From assembly GCA_002313895.1 (NCBI GenBank), contig DCAW01000157.1, forward strand, positions 1-25,022: a stretch of DNA of 25,022 nucleotides. The letters run 5' to 3'. The notes under the pieces are model-generated. The model was not told the origin of the DNA and searched no databases. It was given only the letters and a program-made list of their open reading frames with translations. Positions 13,947 to 22,186 of this stretch are shown here, piece after piece (within the stretch, counting starts at the first letter, position 1; each line of letters opens with the position of its first letter). Position numbers and translations under genes: made by a program. This DNA is from Dehalococcoidia bacterium UBA1123 (GTDB lineage Bacteria; Chloroflexota; Dehalococcoidia; Lucifugimonadales; UBA1123).

Positions 13947-15143
13947 ATGGACTACACCAAACTTGTAAGTCGGAATATGCCTGCCGAAACGCGGTCTCAC
14001 CCAGGGATCGGCGCCGAGACCGACTACGTTTTCTCAGTTACATATTCAGACGCAGACATGATGCCGACTACCGAGCTGGCTGACGCCCTGAAGGCGCTCA
14101 TGCCCTCTGAAGGGAAATCGTTGGCAATGTATCCGCCTCCGCAGGGCCACATCGGACTGCGAGAGTTGATAGCTCAGCGGCTGCTCGAAAACCGGGGTAT
14201 CGACGTGCCTATCGAAAGCATCTTTCTGAGTTCCGGCGCCGGCGGAGCGATCGGAACGATTGTTGACGGATTTATCGACCCTGGCGACACTGTGCTGGTC
14301 GAGGAGTTCACGTACTCCGGCACGCTCAACATGATGCTGAGTCATCGCGCCAACGTCGTCCATGTCCCCACTGACGAGGACGGCATGGACCCTGACGCCC
14401 TGGAAGCCGCCATCAAAGACCTGAACGCCAAAGGCGTCCAGCCCAAATTGATCTACACGATCTCAGTGTTTCAGAACCCTATGGGCATCACCATGAGTGA
14501 AGAGCGCAAGAAACGCATGGTCGAGATTTCCCAGCGATACGGCATCCCGATTTTCGAGAACGAATCTTACGCCGACTTTCACATCGACGGCGACCCGCTT
14601 CCGCCTGCCATGATGGGCATGGACGACCAGGACGGAGTGATGTACGTATCGGCGTACACAAAACTGTTAGGCTGCGGCCTGCGCCTGGGATATGGTGTCG
14701 CTCCAGAGCCAGTTATGGACACTCTCCGCAAATTGAAGTTCGGAACGTCGCCCAGCCACCTGACAGCGATGGCTGTTTATGGCTTCCTCAGCGAGCACGC
14801 CGACGAGTACGTTCCCTCGGTGGCTGACTCTCTCAAGACCAAGCGGGACACAATGCTGGCCGCGCTGGGCGAGCATTTCCCTCCAAACTGCAAGTGGACC
14901 CACCCCAACGGCGGGATGATGCTCTGGGGGGAGCTTCCAGAAGGCGCGGACACATGGAACGCCCTTGACGCCGCAATCGAAGCAGGGGTCAAGTACAATC
15001 CCGGCTCCATGTATCGCGCTGACGGCGAAGGCAACAACAAGATGCGGCTAACCTTCAGCTACCACAACCCTGACCAGATTCGAGAGGGCATCGCCATCCT
15101 GGCTGGCGTGTTTGAAAAACAGGGCTTGTTTGACAACGCGTAA
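13947..15143 (+). CDS. PLP-dependent class I/II aminotransferase-like protein with Asn at the pyridine-nitrogen site
   Basis: A 398-residue fold-type I protein related to the LysN / 2-aminoadipate-aminotransferase and MocR C-terminal group. It shows MYPPPQGHIGLRELIA (helix-turn near 61-76), FQNPMG (Asn177, O3' contact), Lys239 in SAYTKLLGCGLRLGYG as Schiff-base lysine, and Arg367 in MRLTFSY for the substrate carboxylate. The residue that normally pairs with the pyridine nitrogen is an Asp three positions before Tyr (DxxY). Here it reads NESY, with Asn205 in place of Asp; the codon is AAC at 14559. The downstream paralogue keeps Asp. This change usually weakens transamination sharply, so the protein may do different PLP chemistry or a non-catalytic job. 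Start ATG behind GAGGAA. No DNA-binding domain. Confidence 0.87.
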   Translation: MDYTKLVSRNMPAETRSHPGIGAETDYVFSVTYSDADMMPTTELADALKALMPSEGKSLAMYPPPQGHIGLRELIAQRLLENRGIDVPIESIFLSSGAGGAIGTIVDGFIDPGDTVLVEEFTYSGTLNMMLSHRANVVHVPTDEDGMDPDALEAAIKDLNAKGVQPKLIYTISVFQNPMGITMSEERKKRMVEISQRYGIPIFENESYADFHIDGDPLPPAMMGMDDQDGVMYVSAYTKLLGCGLRLGYGVAPEPVMDTLRKLKFGTSPSHLTAMAVYGFLSEHADEYVPSVADSLKTKRDTMLAALGEHFPPNCKWTHPNGGMMLWGELPEGADTWNALDAAIEAGVKYNPGSMYRADGEGNNKMRLTFSYHNPDQIREGIAILAGVFEKQGLFDNA

Positions 15144-15270
15144 GAATGAATCTGGGCCTAGGGAAGTCTCATTTCCGAAGTGGACAGGCATGCTTTACTC
15201 GTTGCCAAAGGGTGTACAATTGACGAAAATTTGCAGCCCATTGGGCCGCACAACCCAAGGAGTGTATTGA

Positions 15271-16476
15271 ATGGCCGATTCCAAACAGTTCAGCTACGAC
15301 GGACTGTTCGCAAAGAGCGCCCCGGCGCCGCGAGCGAGCGGAGGCGCAGCAAAACGAGGGAAGTACGATTTCGCAGTGGCCTACCCAGACCCAGATTCCA
15401 TCCCATTTGATGGCCTGATGGAAGGCCTGAAACAGGGGCTGGACGAAGAGGGCCGAGACCTGGCGCTTTATGCCCCGCCGCAGGGATACGGGCCTCTGCG
15501 CGAGTTCATCACCGAGAAGATGGCCCGCGACCGCGACATCCACGTCACACCGGACGACATCGTGATAGGCGACGGCTCCGGCCAGCCCATTCACATGCTT
15601 CTTGAGGTTCTGGTGGACCCAGGCGACGTCCTGTTGACCGACGACTTCGTTTACACAGGCACTCTCTCCCAGATGCGCCGGTTCCAGGGAGACATCCGAG
15701 GCGTCGAGACTGACGGCGACGGCATGGTTCCCGACGCTCTGGAAAGCGCGATTCAGCAGGCCAGCGGCGAAGGCAAGAAACCCAAGCTAATCTACCTGAT
15801 TCCGACATTCCAGAACCCTCAAGGCTGGACGATGCCGTTGGAGCGCAGGCAGGCGGTGCTGGACATATCACAAAAGCACGGCATCCCCATCATGGAGGAC
15901 GACTGCTACGTTGACCTGCGCTACGAGGGCGACGATGTGGCATCTTTCCACGCGATGGATGACACCAACAGCGTGATGTATGTGGCGTCATTTTCTAAGA
16001 TCATCGCTCCGGGCATGAGGCTGGGCTACCTGACGGCGCCTCCTGAACTTCTCAGTCGCGCCTTGGCCGCCAAGAGCGGTGGCTCTGCCAACTACTTCGC
16101 CAGCTTCGCGGTTCACAGGTATGTCACAGGCCACCTTGACGGCCACATCGAGGAGATCAACGACATTCAGCGGGCCAAGCGCGACTCTATGCTGGCTGGT
16201 CTCGGCGAGAACTTTGGCGACAAAGCCGAGTGGAGCAGCCCCGAAGGCGGCCTGTTCTTGTGGCTCAAGATGCAAGAGGAAGCCGACCTGCTGTCCATCC
16301 GAGACGATGTGCTGGACTCCCACGACGTTGGATATCTGCCCGGCCCCAACTTTGCTCCAGACGGCGTGTCGGGCCGCAACTGCGCCCGGTTGTGTTTCGG
16401 ATACAACACGCCCGACGAGATTTACGATGGCATAGCCGCTCTTGCTCAGGCCTTCGAGCAGCAGGGTGTTCTTTAG
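15271..16476 (+). CDS. PLP-dependent aminotransferase, class I/II
   Basis: A 401-residue paralogue of the preceding gene, of the LysN-like / 2-aminoadipate-aminotransferase type, moving amino groups between amino and keto acids in the cytoplasm. All expected residues are present: ALYAPPQGYGPLREFI, TFQNPQGWTM (Asn), EDDCYVDL with Asp210 for the pyridine nitrogen, Lys243 in VASFSKIIAPGMRLGY, and an Arg in CARLCFGY near the end. The ATG has AAGGAG upstream. A TACAAT at 15215-15220 could be a -10 box, but no good -35 is seen, so it may be co-transcribed with the first aminotransferase across the 127-base gap. The two genes probably arose by tandem duplication and have diverged. Substrate not predictable. 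Confidence 0.92.
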   Translation: MADSKQFSYDGLFAKSAPAPRASGGAAKRGKYDFAVAYPDPDSIPFDGLMEGLKQGLDEEGRDLALYAPPQGYGPLREFITEKMARDRDIHVTPDDIVIGDGSGQPIHMLLEVLVDPGDVLLTDDFVYTGTLSQMRRFQGDIRGVETDGDGMVPDALESAIQQASGEGKKPKLIYLIPTFQNPQGWTMPLERRQAVLDISQKHGIPIMEDDCYVDLRYEGDDVASFHAMDDTNSVMYVASFSKIIAPGMRLGYLTAPPELLSRALAAKSGGSANYFASFAVHRYVTGHLDGHIEEINDIQRAKRDSMLAGLGENFGDKAEWSSPEGGLFLWLKMQEEADLLSIRDDVLDSHDVGYLPGPNFAPDGVSGRNCARLCFGYNTPDEIYDGIAALAQAFEQQGVL

Positions 16477-16479
16477 CTT

Positions 16480-16564
16480 TCAGCTTTCAGCCATCAGATA
16501 TTTCGGGTGGCTGAAGGGATGGCGTTTTCCTGACACTTGAAACCCGGACACTTGGTGCCTGACC
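16480..16564. repeat. Heptad repeats of both forms between aminotransferase and BtuF-like genes
   Basis: TCAGCTT, TCAGCCA and TCAGATA follow in 7-base register from 16480. Near 16529-16564 the complementary TCAGG form appears as CCTGACACTTGAAA and GTGCCTGACC. The reverse strand of the latter (TTTCAAGTGTCAGGAAAA) matches 17 of 18 bases with 13741-13758. It reaches to within two bases of the next ATG. Confidence 0.6.
16484..16517 (+). terminator. Possible terminator hairpin after the second aminotransferase
   Basis: TTCAGCCA (16486-16493) pairs with TGGCTGAA (16508-16515); the stem extends by one G-U and one C-G pair. A short run of four T follows about nine bases later, too far for a classic intrinsic terminator. 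The left arm is formed from heptad-repeat units. Confidence 0.33.
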
Positions 16565-16565
16565 A

Positions 16566-17483
16566 ATGCGAATTTGCTCATTTTTGCCCAGCGCCACAGA
16601 GATTGTTTACGCCCTTGGATTGGGCGCTGACCTGCACGGGGTCAGCCACGAGTGTGATTATCCGCACGACGCTCTGACGAAGGCGCACGTCGTTCGCAGC
16701 CGTTTTGACCCGTCGGAAATGACCAGCGCCGAGATTGATCAGACGGTTACCGATCTGATGTCCCGGGGCGAACCAATCTACGAAATCGACCTCGACGTTC
16801 TCAAGTCAGCGAAACCCGACCTGGTGATTACCCAGGAGCTTTGCGAGGTCTGCGCCGTCTCGTTCGAGGATGTGCAAGATGCCGTGGTGCAGTTGGACAT
16901 GCCCCCTCAGGTTATTTCACTCGACCCCCACAGCTTGGACGACGTGCTTCAGACTATCCGACAGGTGGGCGAATACACAGGCGAGACGGGCAGGGCGTCG
17001 GACTATATTGGCGGTCTCAGCAAGCGAATAGCGTTGGTCAAATCACGGGTTGCTTCTATTGATTCTAGGCCGACAGTGGCGTGCATTGAGTGGCTTGATC
17101 CACTTATAACGGCAGGCCATTGGGTCCCTGAGATGGTTCAGATGGCCGGAGGCGATGACGTGCTGGCCGAACCGGGAGGCCCGTCCCTTCGCATCGAGTT
17201 CCAGCAGTTGGCGGACGCCTCGCCGGACATTCTCGTGTTGATGCCCTGTGGAATGACCGCCGATGCCGCGCAATCGCAATTCGACGGGTTGAAGGACTCG
17301 GATCGGTGGCGCGAGCTATCCGCGTTCAAAACTGGGCAGGTCTATGTGGTGGACTCCGGCGCTCTGTATAGCCGTAGCGGCCCGAGGTTAGTTGACGGCC
17401 TGGAGATTTTCGCTCAAATGTTTCATGCTGAGACGGTTTCGGGTGGGCCATCGTCTGACCTTGCGCGTCTTCTGACCTTGTGA
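16566..17483 (+). CDS. BtuF-like cobalamin-binding protein (PF01497 fold)
   Basis: A 305-residue protein of the helical-backbone metal receptor family, which binds corrinoids or siderophores for ABC importers. It opens RICSFLPSATEIVYALGLG and carries GVSHECDYP, LVITQELCEVCAVS and the hinge region of the BtuF group. The end holds LVLMPCGM and VYVVDSGALYSRSGPRLVDGLE. Unlike true BtuF it has no signal peptide or lipobox, and the fold begins at residue 1. It would therefore be cytoplasmic, or the start is misplaced, but no upstream extension is supported. No BtuC or BtuD lies beside it. Soluble members of this group are common next to metabolic genes and may hold or sense B12. The ATG has only a weak ribosome-binding site. 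Confidence 0.82.
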   Translation: MRICSFLPSATEIVYALGLGADLHGVSHECDYPHDALTKAHVVRSRFDPSEMTSAEIDQTVTDLMSRGEPIYEIDLDVLKSAKPDLVITQELCEVCAVSFEDVQDAVVQLDMPPQVISLDPHSLDDVLQTIRQVGEYTGETGRASDYIGGLSKRIALVKSRVASIDSRPTVACIEWLDPLITAGHWVPEMVQMAGGDDVLAEPGGPSLRIEFQQLADASPDILVLMPCGMTADAAQSQFDGLKDSDRWRELSAFKTGQVYVVDSGALYSRSGPRLVDGLEIFAQMFHAETVSGGPSSDLARLLTL

Positions 17484-17536
17484 CGATCTGCGTTAATTCC
17501 CACACACTAGACGCCTGAAAATCTGGCCACTCGGCG

Positions 17537-18187
17537 TCACTGCCTGCCGAAACGGCTCATCATCTCCACAAAGAGACGTTGGCTCATTTTTTCTGCGTCG
17601 CGTCTCAAAATGTCCAACTCAGCCTCCAACCGTCTGGATGCCGACGGCTCTTCCAGTAGAGCCTGTTTTTCGTCCAAGTCTACCTGAAGGGTCTCCGCGA
17701 TGTGGTAGGAGAGCGCCACCGGATCATTCGGGCCACGCGAGCGCCGAGTCCAGCCACCAGACAGCCCCGAAACCAGGCTGGCGTACTTGGTAAACGCCTG
17801 TCGGATGACCTCCATTTCGGTGTTGGGCAGCCAGGGGTCCTGATCCTCGGCCAGTAGTTCGACGCGAGCCGAGATGTATGGTCGACGTTGTAGAACCTCG
17901 CTAATTTCAAACCGCTGAACGCCGGTGGCTGCAACCAGAAACCGCCCGCCGTCGATCTCGGTGGACTGGACGATCTGTGCGACAGTTCCCGTGTTGTGAG
18001 GCTCGGCAGGGCTGCCGACTTCTCGACCGCTCTTGATCAGGACAATTCCGAATCTTGAGTCAGCATCAAGGCAGTCCTTGAGCATTTGTTTGTATCGGTC
18101 CTCGAAAATCTGAAGCGGAATAGATTCGCCCGGAAATAACACCGAGTTCAGCGGAAATAGAGGCAGGATGCGTTCAGCAGACGGCAT
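17537..18187 (-). CDS. LON peptidase substrate-binding (N-terminal) domain protein
   Basis: A 216-residue stand-alone LON N-domain protein. It opens RILPLFPLNSVLFPGESIPLQIFEDRYKQM, characteristic of the Lon substrate-recognition domain, followed by RFGIVLI and VAQIVQSTEIDGGRFLVAATG. There is no ATPase or protease domain. The C-terminal third is helical (KQALLEEPSASRRLEAELDIL). The ATG at 18187 starts exactly at the conserved domain. The frame is open to 18307, but that part overlaps the M16 gene and looks random. Such proteins may tune protein turnover, but their role is poorly known. It lies 67 bases after the M16 peptidase gene and is probably co-transcribed; the gene converges with the BtuF-like gene. 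Confidence 0.88.
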   Translation of the reverse strand: MPSAERILPLFPLNSVLFPGESIPLQIFEDRYKQMLKDCLDADSRFGIVLIKSGREVGSPAEPHNTGTVAQIVQSTEIDGGRFLVAATGVQRFEISEVLQRRPYISARVELLAEDQDPWLPNTEMEVIRQAFTKYASLVSGLSGGWTRRSRGPNDPVALSYHIAETLQVDLDEKQALLEEPSASRRLEAELDILRRDAEKMSQRLFVEMMSRFGRQ

Positions 18188-18254
18188 TAGTAAGCCTTGC
18201 GATAATGGCAATTGAGAGCATAGTATTTGAAATTCCAGAGGACATGGGCAGCCC

Positions 18255-19544
18255 TCACAACCGCAGGAGTTTCTCCAACCGTTTGCGGCCACGGCAGGGG
18301 CCGACAACGGCCATGTTCAATCTGTTGGTGTCGAGTATCTCTCCGGCCACTCGCTGGACCTCTTCCGGGGTGACCAGATTAACCTGATGCACAACTTCGT
18401 CCACCGACATCATGTCGCCCATCAGGGCCTCCTGACCTCCCATCCAACTTGAAACCGCTCTGGTGTCCTCCATCCTCAACATGAGGCGTCCGGCGACCAG
18501 TTGTTTGGCCCGTTCCAACTCATCAGCAGGAATCCCGTCGCGAACTTCACGGACCTGATCCATGATGGTCTCCACAGCGTCGTAGATTCGTTTGGGGTCA
18601 ACCCCCGCTGAGATGATGAAGGCGCCGGTGTCCTGGAAATGCGACACCCCGGAGTGAACGTCGTATGCAAGGCCTCGCTTTTCTCGAAGCTCCACAAAAA
18701 GCCGACTGCTCATGCCCTCGCCAAGAGCGACACTCAAGAGGTCAAGCGCATAGCGGTCGGGGTCTTGAAGGCCCAGACCTGGAAGCGCGACGGTCAGGTG
18801 GACCTGTTCGGTCTTACGATACTCCAGCCTTAGCTGCGACTCCGACTGGGTGTGAGTCACAGGGTTCCAGCCGTTGGGCGAAGCTGTGGGCCAGTCAGCG
18901 CACAGCTCTTCGACCTTCGCAACCACCTCTGCCGGCGGGATGTTGCCGGCTATGCTAATCACGACGTTGGACGGGCTGTAATACGTGTCCATGTGGTCCA
19001 GCATCATTTGGCGGGTTATGGCTGTGACCGACTCTTTCGTCCCGCCGATGTCCCGGCCCAAGGGATGCTCAGGCCATAGCATTTCGTCGATGAGTGAATC
19101 AACGCGGGCGCCCGGATAGTCGTTAATCATGGCTAACTCTTCGAGAATGACCATGCGCTCTTTGTCGATGCTGTCTTGTTCGAAGAGCGAGTTTCTGAGC
19201 ATATCAACCAGCAGATCGAGGCTCTCGTCGAAGTGGGGTTGTGCGACCTTGCACCAGTAGACTGTAAGCTCTTGCTCGGTGCCTGCGTTCAGCATGCCGC
19301 CAGTTCCTTCGATAGCGCCGCTTATCTGCACCGGGTCGGGCCTGTTCTTGGTCCCTTTGAACAGCAGATGTTCGAGGAAGTGGGATAGCCCCGCCTCCTC
19401 GCCTTCCTCGTATCGCGAGCCTACGCCTATGAAGATCGATATGGAAACTGAGCGAGTGTGCGGCATCTCACAGGCCACGACGCGCAGTCCGTTGGGCAGG
19501 GTCGTCTTCCGATATTCCTGGGGAGCGTCCGTAATTGTTGTCAT
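18255..19544 (-). CDS. M16 family zinc metallopeptidase
   Basis: A 429-residue member of the pitrilysin / mitochondrial-processing-peptidase family. The inverted zinc motif HFLEH is at residues 55-59, with the third ligand Glu in VILEELAMINDYPG about 76 residues later, so it is expected to be an active beta-type subunit. The N-terminus TTLPNGLRVVACEMPHTRSVSI is typical. The second half contains the R/Y-type helper region VELREKRGLAYDVHSGVSHF. Length is standard for a single two-domain bacterial subunit; no inactive partner gene is adjacent. The ATG has no Shine-Dalgarno site and lies at the predicted transcription start (see 19551-19580). It is followed by the LON-domain gene. No signal peptide. 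Confidence 0.94.
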   Translation of the reverse strand: MTTITDAPQEYRKTTLPNGLRVVACEMPHTRSVSISIFIGVGSRYEEGEEAGLSHFLEHLLFKGTKNRPDPVQISGAIEGTGGMLNAGTEQELTVYWCKVAQPHFDESLDLLVDMLRNSLFEQDSIDKERMVILEELAMINDYPGARVDSLIDEMLWPEHPLGRDIGGTKESVTAITRQMMLDHMDTYYSPSNVVISIAGNIPPAEVVAKVEELCADWPTASPNGWNPVTHTQSESQLRLEYRKTEQVHLTVALPGLGLQDPDRYALDLLSVALGEGMSSRLFVELREKRGLAYDVHSGVSHFQDTGAFIISAGVDPKRIYDAVETIMDQVREVRDGIPADELERAKQLVAGRLMLRMEDTRAVSSWMGGQEALMGDMMSVDEVVHQVNLVTPEEVQRVAGEILDTNRLNMAVVGPCRGRKRLEKLLRL

Positions 19545-19550
19545 GCTCTG

Positions 19551-19580
19551 ATTCTATGTTGGAGTCGTGTTGGTCGTCAA
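19551..19580 (-). promoter_or_regulatory. Promoter placing the M16 gene on a leaderless transcript
   Basis: On the minus strand TTGACG (19580-19575), an 18-base spacer and TAGAAT (19556-19551) each match consensus at five of six positions. Six bases separate the -10 from the ATG at 19544, so the expected first RNA base is the A of the start codon. There is no ribosome-binding site between them. Confidence 0.58.
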
Positions 19581-19592
19581 TTGAAATAGCTG

Positions 19593-19620
19593 TCAGCAAT
19601 CAGTTTTCAGCCGTCAGCTT
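19593..19620. repeat. Degenerate heptad repeat array TCAGCNN
   Basis: Four units in exact 7-base register: TCAGCAA, TCAGTTT, TCAGCCG, TCAGCTT. Lies just upstream of the M16 promoter. Same family as 9104-9138 and 16480-16500. Confidence 0.68.
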
Positions 19621-19674
19621 GGAGTATTGCATGCTTGTGCCCGTTTTTTGACTTACTGATCCTCAGTGATTTTC

Positions 19675-19701
19675 CCGTTGGCTGCGAGGGGCAGCCAACG
19701 G
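19675..19701. other. Perfect 11-bp hairpin after the CoA-transferase pseudogene
   Basis: CCGTTGGCTGC (19675-19685) and GCAGCCAACGG (19691-19701) are exact reverse complements with a 5-base loop. It lies 67 bases past the minus-strand stop at 19769. No T-run follows on the minus strand, so it is not a classic intrinsic terminator; it may stabilise or end that transcript in another way. Confidence 0.55.
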
Positions 19702-19768
19702 CGCGCTGGCGTTGGCCTAAAGGTATTGGGTTTTACGTGGCAGCATTTCGACCAGGCCCGGTTGCCGC

Positions 19769-20980
19769 TCAGATAATGGCGCCCCGGTCTTTGAGTCGTG
19801 TGATGTCGTCCCAAGAGCATCCCAGGTCTAGCAGGACAGTCTCGGTGTGCTGGCCCAACTCTGCCGCCAGCTCGGCGACCTCAGTGGGGGTTCTGTGGAA
19901 CCTCATCAGGACTGTGACGAACTGGAACTCCCCGTTCTCGGGAGGCTCCATCGTCGTCGTAAATTCGTTCGCAATCACCTGTGGATCGCCGATGATCTCA
20001 TCAAGGGTCTGAACCGGCGCCCAGATGCACCTTCCCTCGTCCAAAGGCGACGCCCACTCGTCCTGCGTCCGCTCCATAAACCGGTCGGTGATTAATTGAC
20101 GCAAGTCCGCGCTGTTTTCGGTCCTTGCCATGTGGCTGTCGAAACGAAGGTCTGCGATCAGGCGTTCCAAGCCCAGCGCCCGGCAAAAGCCCTCCCCAAA
20201 AACGGTCGGACTGGATCATGACAAGCTGGACCCACTTGCCGCCTTTCGTTTCGTAGAAATTGAACAAGGGATTCGCCGCCTGGGTCCGATCATTACGGGG
20301 CATCGCTGCCCTGTCCTTCAACGAAGCGACGACATCGGCGACATTAGCCCAGAGCACCGTATGAAGCAGCGCGCAGTCGATCTGCTGCCCTTTGCCGGAT
20401 CGTTCCCACTCAAATAGGGCCGTGCCGATGGCTATGGCAAGAGAAGTGGTCTGGTCTCCGAATCCAGGGTGTTGTTGCACTGGCGGGCTGCCCTGCTCTC
20501 CAAGCGTTGCCATAATCCCCGACCCCGCCCAGAACGCAGCGTAGTCGAACCCGGAGCAGTTCCGTTCCGGTCCTTCCATGCCATAGTCGGTCAGGACCAC
20601 GTAAATGATTTTCGGATTGACGGCGACGATGTCTTCGTAAGTGAGGCCGTAGCGCTGTGACGGCGGGGCGTCAGGTTCGTAACCAGCACGTCGACTGTGG
20701 CGGCAAGACTCCGAACGGTTTCCTGGCCTTCGGCGACTTCCAAGTTGATCCCCATGCTCTGCTTGCCACGGGTGAGTTGCTCCAAGACGGTGTTCAGTCC
20801 GCCGGTGTGCGTGCCGGTTCCACGTGTGCTCACATTGAGGCTTCTGACCGCATCTCCTGTCTCCGGATGTTCGACCTTGACGACCTCGGCCCTGATGTCG
20901 GCCAGCATTGCGCAGGCAGATGGAGTTGCAACCCAATGCGCAAGTCCCAGGATTTTCACGTCTTTCAGCATTTCAGACAC
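19769..20980 (-). pseudogene. CaiB/BaiF family CoA-transferase, two frameshifts
   Basis: The pieces read in three successive frames but together make one ~404-residue formyl-CoA-transferase-type (class III) protein, the normal length. Piece one (GTG at 20980, behind GAGAGG) opens LKDVKILGLAHWVATPSACAMLADIRAEVVKVEHPETGD and runs to DVLVTNLTP. After a one-base deletion near 20655-20672, piece two runs QRYGLTYEDIVAVNPKIIYV, GFDYAAFWAGSG, GFGDQTTSLAIAIGTALFEWERSGKGQQID and YETKGGKWVQLVMIQSDRFWGG. An extra base in the GGGGAGGG run (20190-20197) then shifts to piece three, LGLERLIADLRF to the TAA, with WAPVQTLDEIIGDPQV. Class III enzymes move CoA between carboxylic acids. As read, no active protein is possible. 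Either it is a recent pseudogene or there are two indel errors in the assembly. Confidence 0.88.
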
Positions 20981-21108
20981 GAATTACCTCTCAAAATTTC
21001 TCAAGACGCCAATACGGCATGCCCCTTCGCCCAGCCCACGAAGATTTGGCCTACCTGGGAAATCCAGGTTAATGTCTCGAAGTTGACCGTTGTTAGCTGG
21101 CGGCTTGA

Positions 21109-21999
21109 CTATTCATTAGGCTTGATTTCAACCCCTGATCGCTCTTCCTGAACGCGGGCCACGGCGCCGGCGGCAAGCCTGCCCCACCCCTTATTTTGGG
21201 CGTCGATGTATCGTTGCTGGGCGATGTTGGACATCTCCATCGGGACTCGCAGGTCGCGGCCTAGTTGAGTCGCCAACCCGACGTCCTTTGCCGCAAGGTC
21301 AACTTGGAAACCTGGGTCGAAGTTGCGCTGGAATATGCCGTTCGGGAAACTACGCATAGACGTCGTGTTGCCTGAACTGCCAGAGACCGCCTCGAACAGC
21401 GTTTGAGCGTCCACGCCTGCCTTGATTCCCATTGTGAAAGCCTCAGAGAGTAGAACGCCGACGCTGAGTCCGATGAGATTGTTGACGATCTTGCTGACCG
21501 CCCCGGAACCGAGACCGCCGCAGTACATGGCTTTGTCGCCGATCAGGTCCAGCACTGGCTTGAACTTGTCGTACGTGTCTTTGTCGCCGCCGACCATGAC
21601 GCACAGAGTCGCCGCCTCGGCCCCTCCAGTTCCGCCGCTGACAGGCGCGTCCAACACCTGGACGCCTCGCGCGTTGCCTGCCTCGGCTATCCGTTTAATC
21701 GTCGATGGATCGGTCGTGCTGAGGTCGAAGTATGCCGTTCCACTACTCATGCCGCTCATCAGTCCGCCCTCGCCTGTGGTGACTTCCTCGACGTCCTGTG
21801 GACGGGGCAGGGAAGTGAACACCACCTCACTGGCTTGTGCGGCGGCGCGAGGGCTGGCAGCCCACGTTGCGCCGAGAGACAAAAGCTCCTCGGCGGCGTC
21901 TTTGTTGATGTCGAACACTGTTAGATCGTGTCCGCCTTTGAGAATGTTGCGGGCCATGTGTCGCCCCATGAAGCCTACTCCGATGAAACCGACCTTCAC
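21109..21999 (-). CDS. NAD(P)-binding 3-hydroxyisobutyrate-dehydrogenase-like protein
   Basis: A 296-residue beta-hydroxyacid dehydrogenase of the 3-hydroxyisobutyrate / tartronate-semialdehyde reductase family, oxidising 3-hydroxy acids such as 3-hydroxyisobutyrate with NAD(P)+. It shows the dinucleotide motif VGFIGVGFMGRHMARN at the start, the substrate motif DAPVSGGTGGAEAAT (about 117-131) and the catalytic Lys170 in GSGAVSKIVNNL. The GTG at 21999 is chosen because GGGAGG lies six bases upstream and the Rossmann strand starts at residue 2; longer starts up to 22083 add 28 unrelated residues. A strong promoter lies at 22055-22083. The CoA-transferase pseudogene follows on the same strand after 128 bases, consistent with branched-chain or methyl-substituted acyl catabolism, but specificity is not proven. 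Confidence 0.92.
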   Translation of the reverse strand: MKVGFIGVGFMGRHMARNILKGGHDLTVFDINKDAAEELLSLGATWAASPRAAAQASEVVFTSLPRPQDVEEVTTGEGGLMSGMSSGTAYFDLSTTDPSTIKRIAEAGNARGVQVLDAPVSGGTGGAEAATLCVMVGGDKDTYDKFKPVLDLIGDKAMYCGGLGSGAVSKIVNNLIGLSVGVLLSEAFTMGIKAGVDAQTLFEAVSGSSGNTTSMRSFPNGIFQRNFDPGFQVDLAAKDVGLATQLGRDLRVPMEMSNIAQQRYIDAQNKGWGRLAAGAVARVQEERSGVEIKPNE

Positions 22000-22054
22000 T
22001 GCTATACCTCCCTGGTTTTCAGTCGTCAAAACTGTAATTGCATTTAAGACCTGA

Positions 22055-22083
22055 ATCATACGTCCGCGTCGCAAACGTGGCAA
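22055..22083 (-). promoter_or_regulatory. Promoter for the hydroxyisobutyrate-dehydrogenase-like gene
   Basis: On the minus strand TTGCCA (22083-22078), a 17-base spacer and TATGAT (22060-22055) each match consensus at five of six positions. The start point would be about 22048, leaving a leader of about 49 bases that contains the GGGAGG site. Confidence 0.62.
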
Positions 22084-22186
22084 GGCCGATGTCTGAATCC
22101 GCTGAGATGAATCCAGCGTAAAATACGGTACAATCGTCTGTGTGCCGCGCGACTTGTGGATTCGTATTTCTGTTCAGAGGAATGTT

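Noticed and set aside
17510..17538. GACGCC/GGCGTC stem between the convergent BtuF-like and LON-domain genes
   Set aside because: Only six pairs with a 17-base loop and no T-run; not a credible terminator.
21053..21069. ACCTGG/CCAGGT stem between the hydroxyisobutyrate dehydrogenase and CoA-transferase genes
   Set aside because: Six pairs, no T-run; too weak to call.
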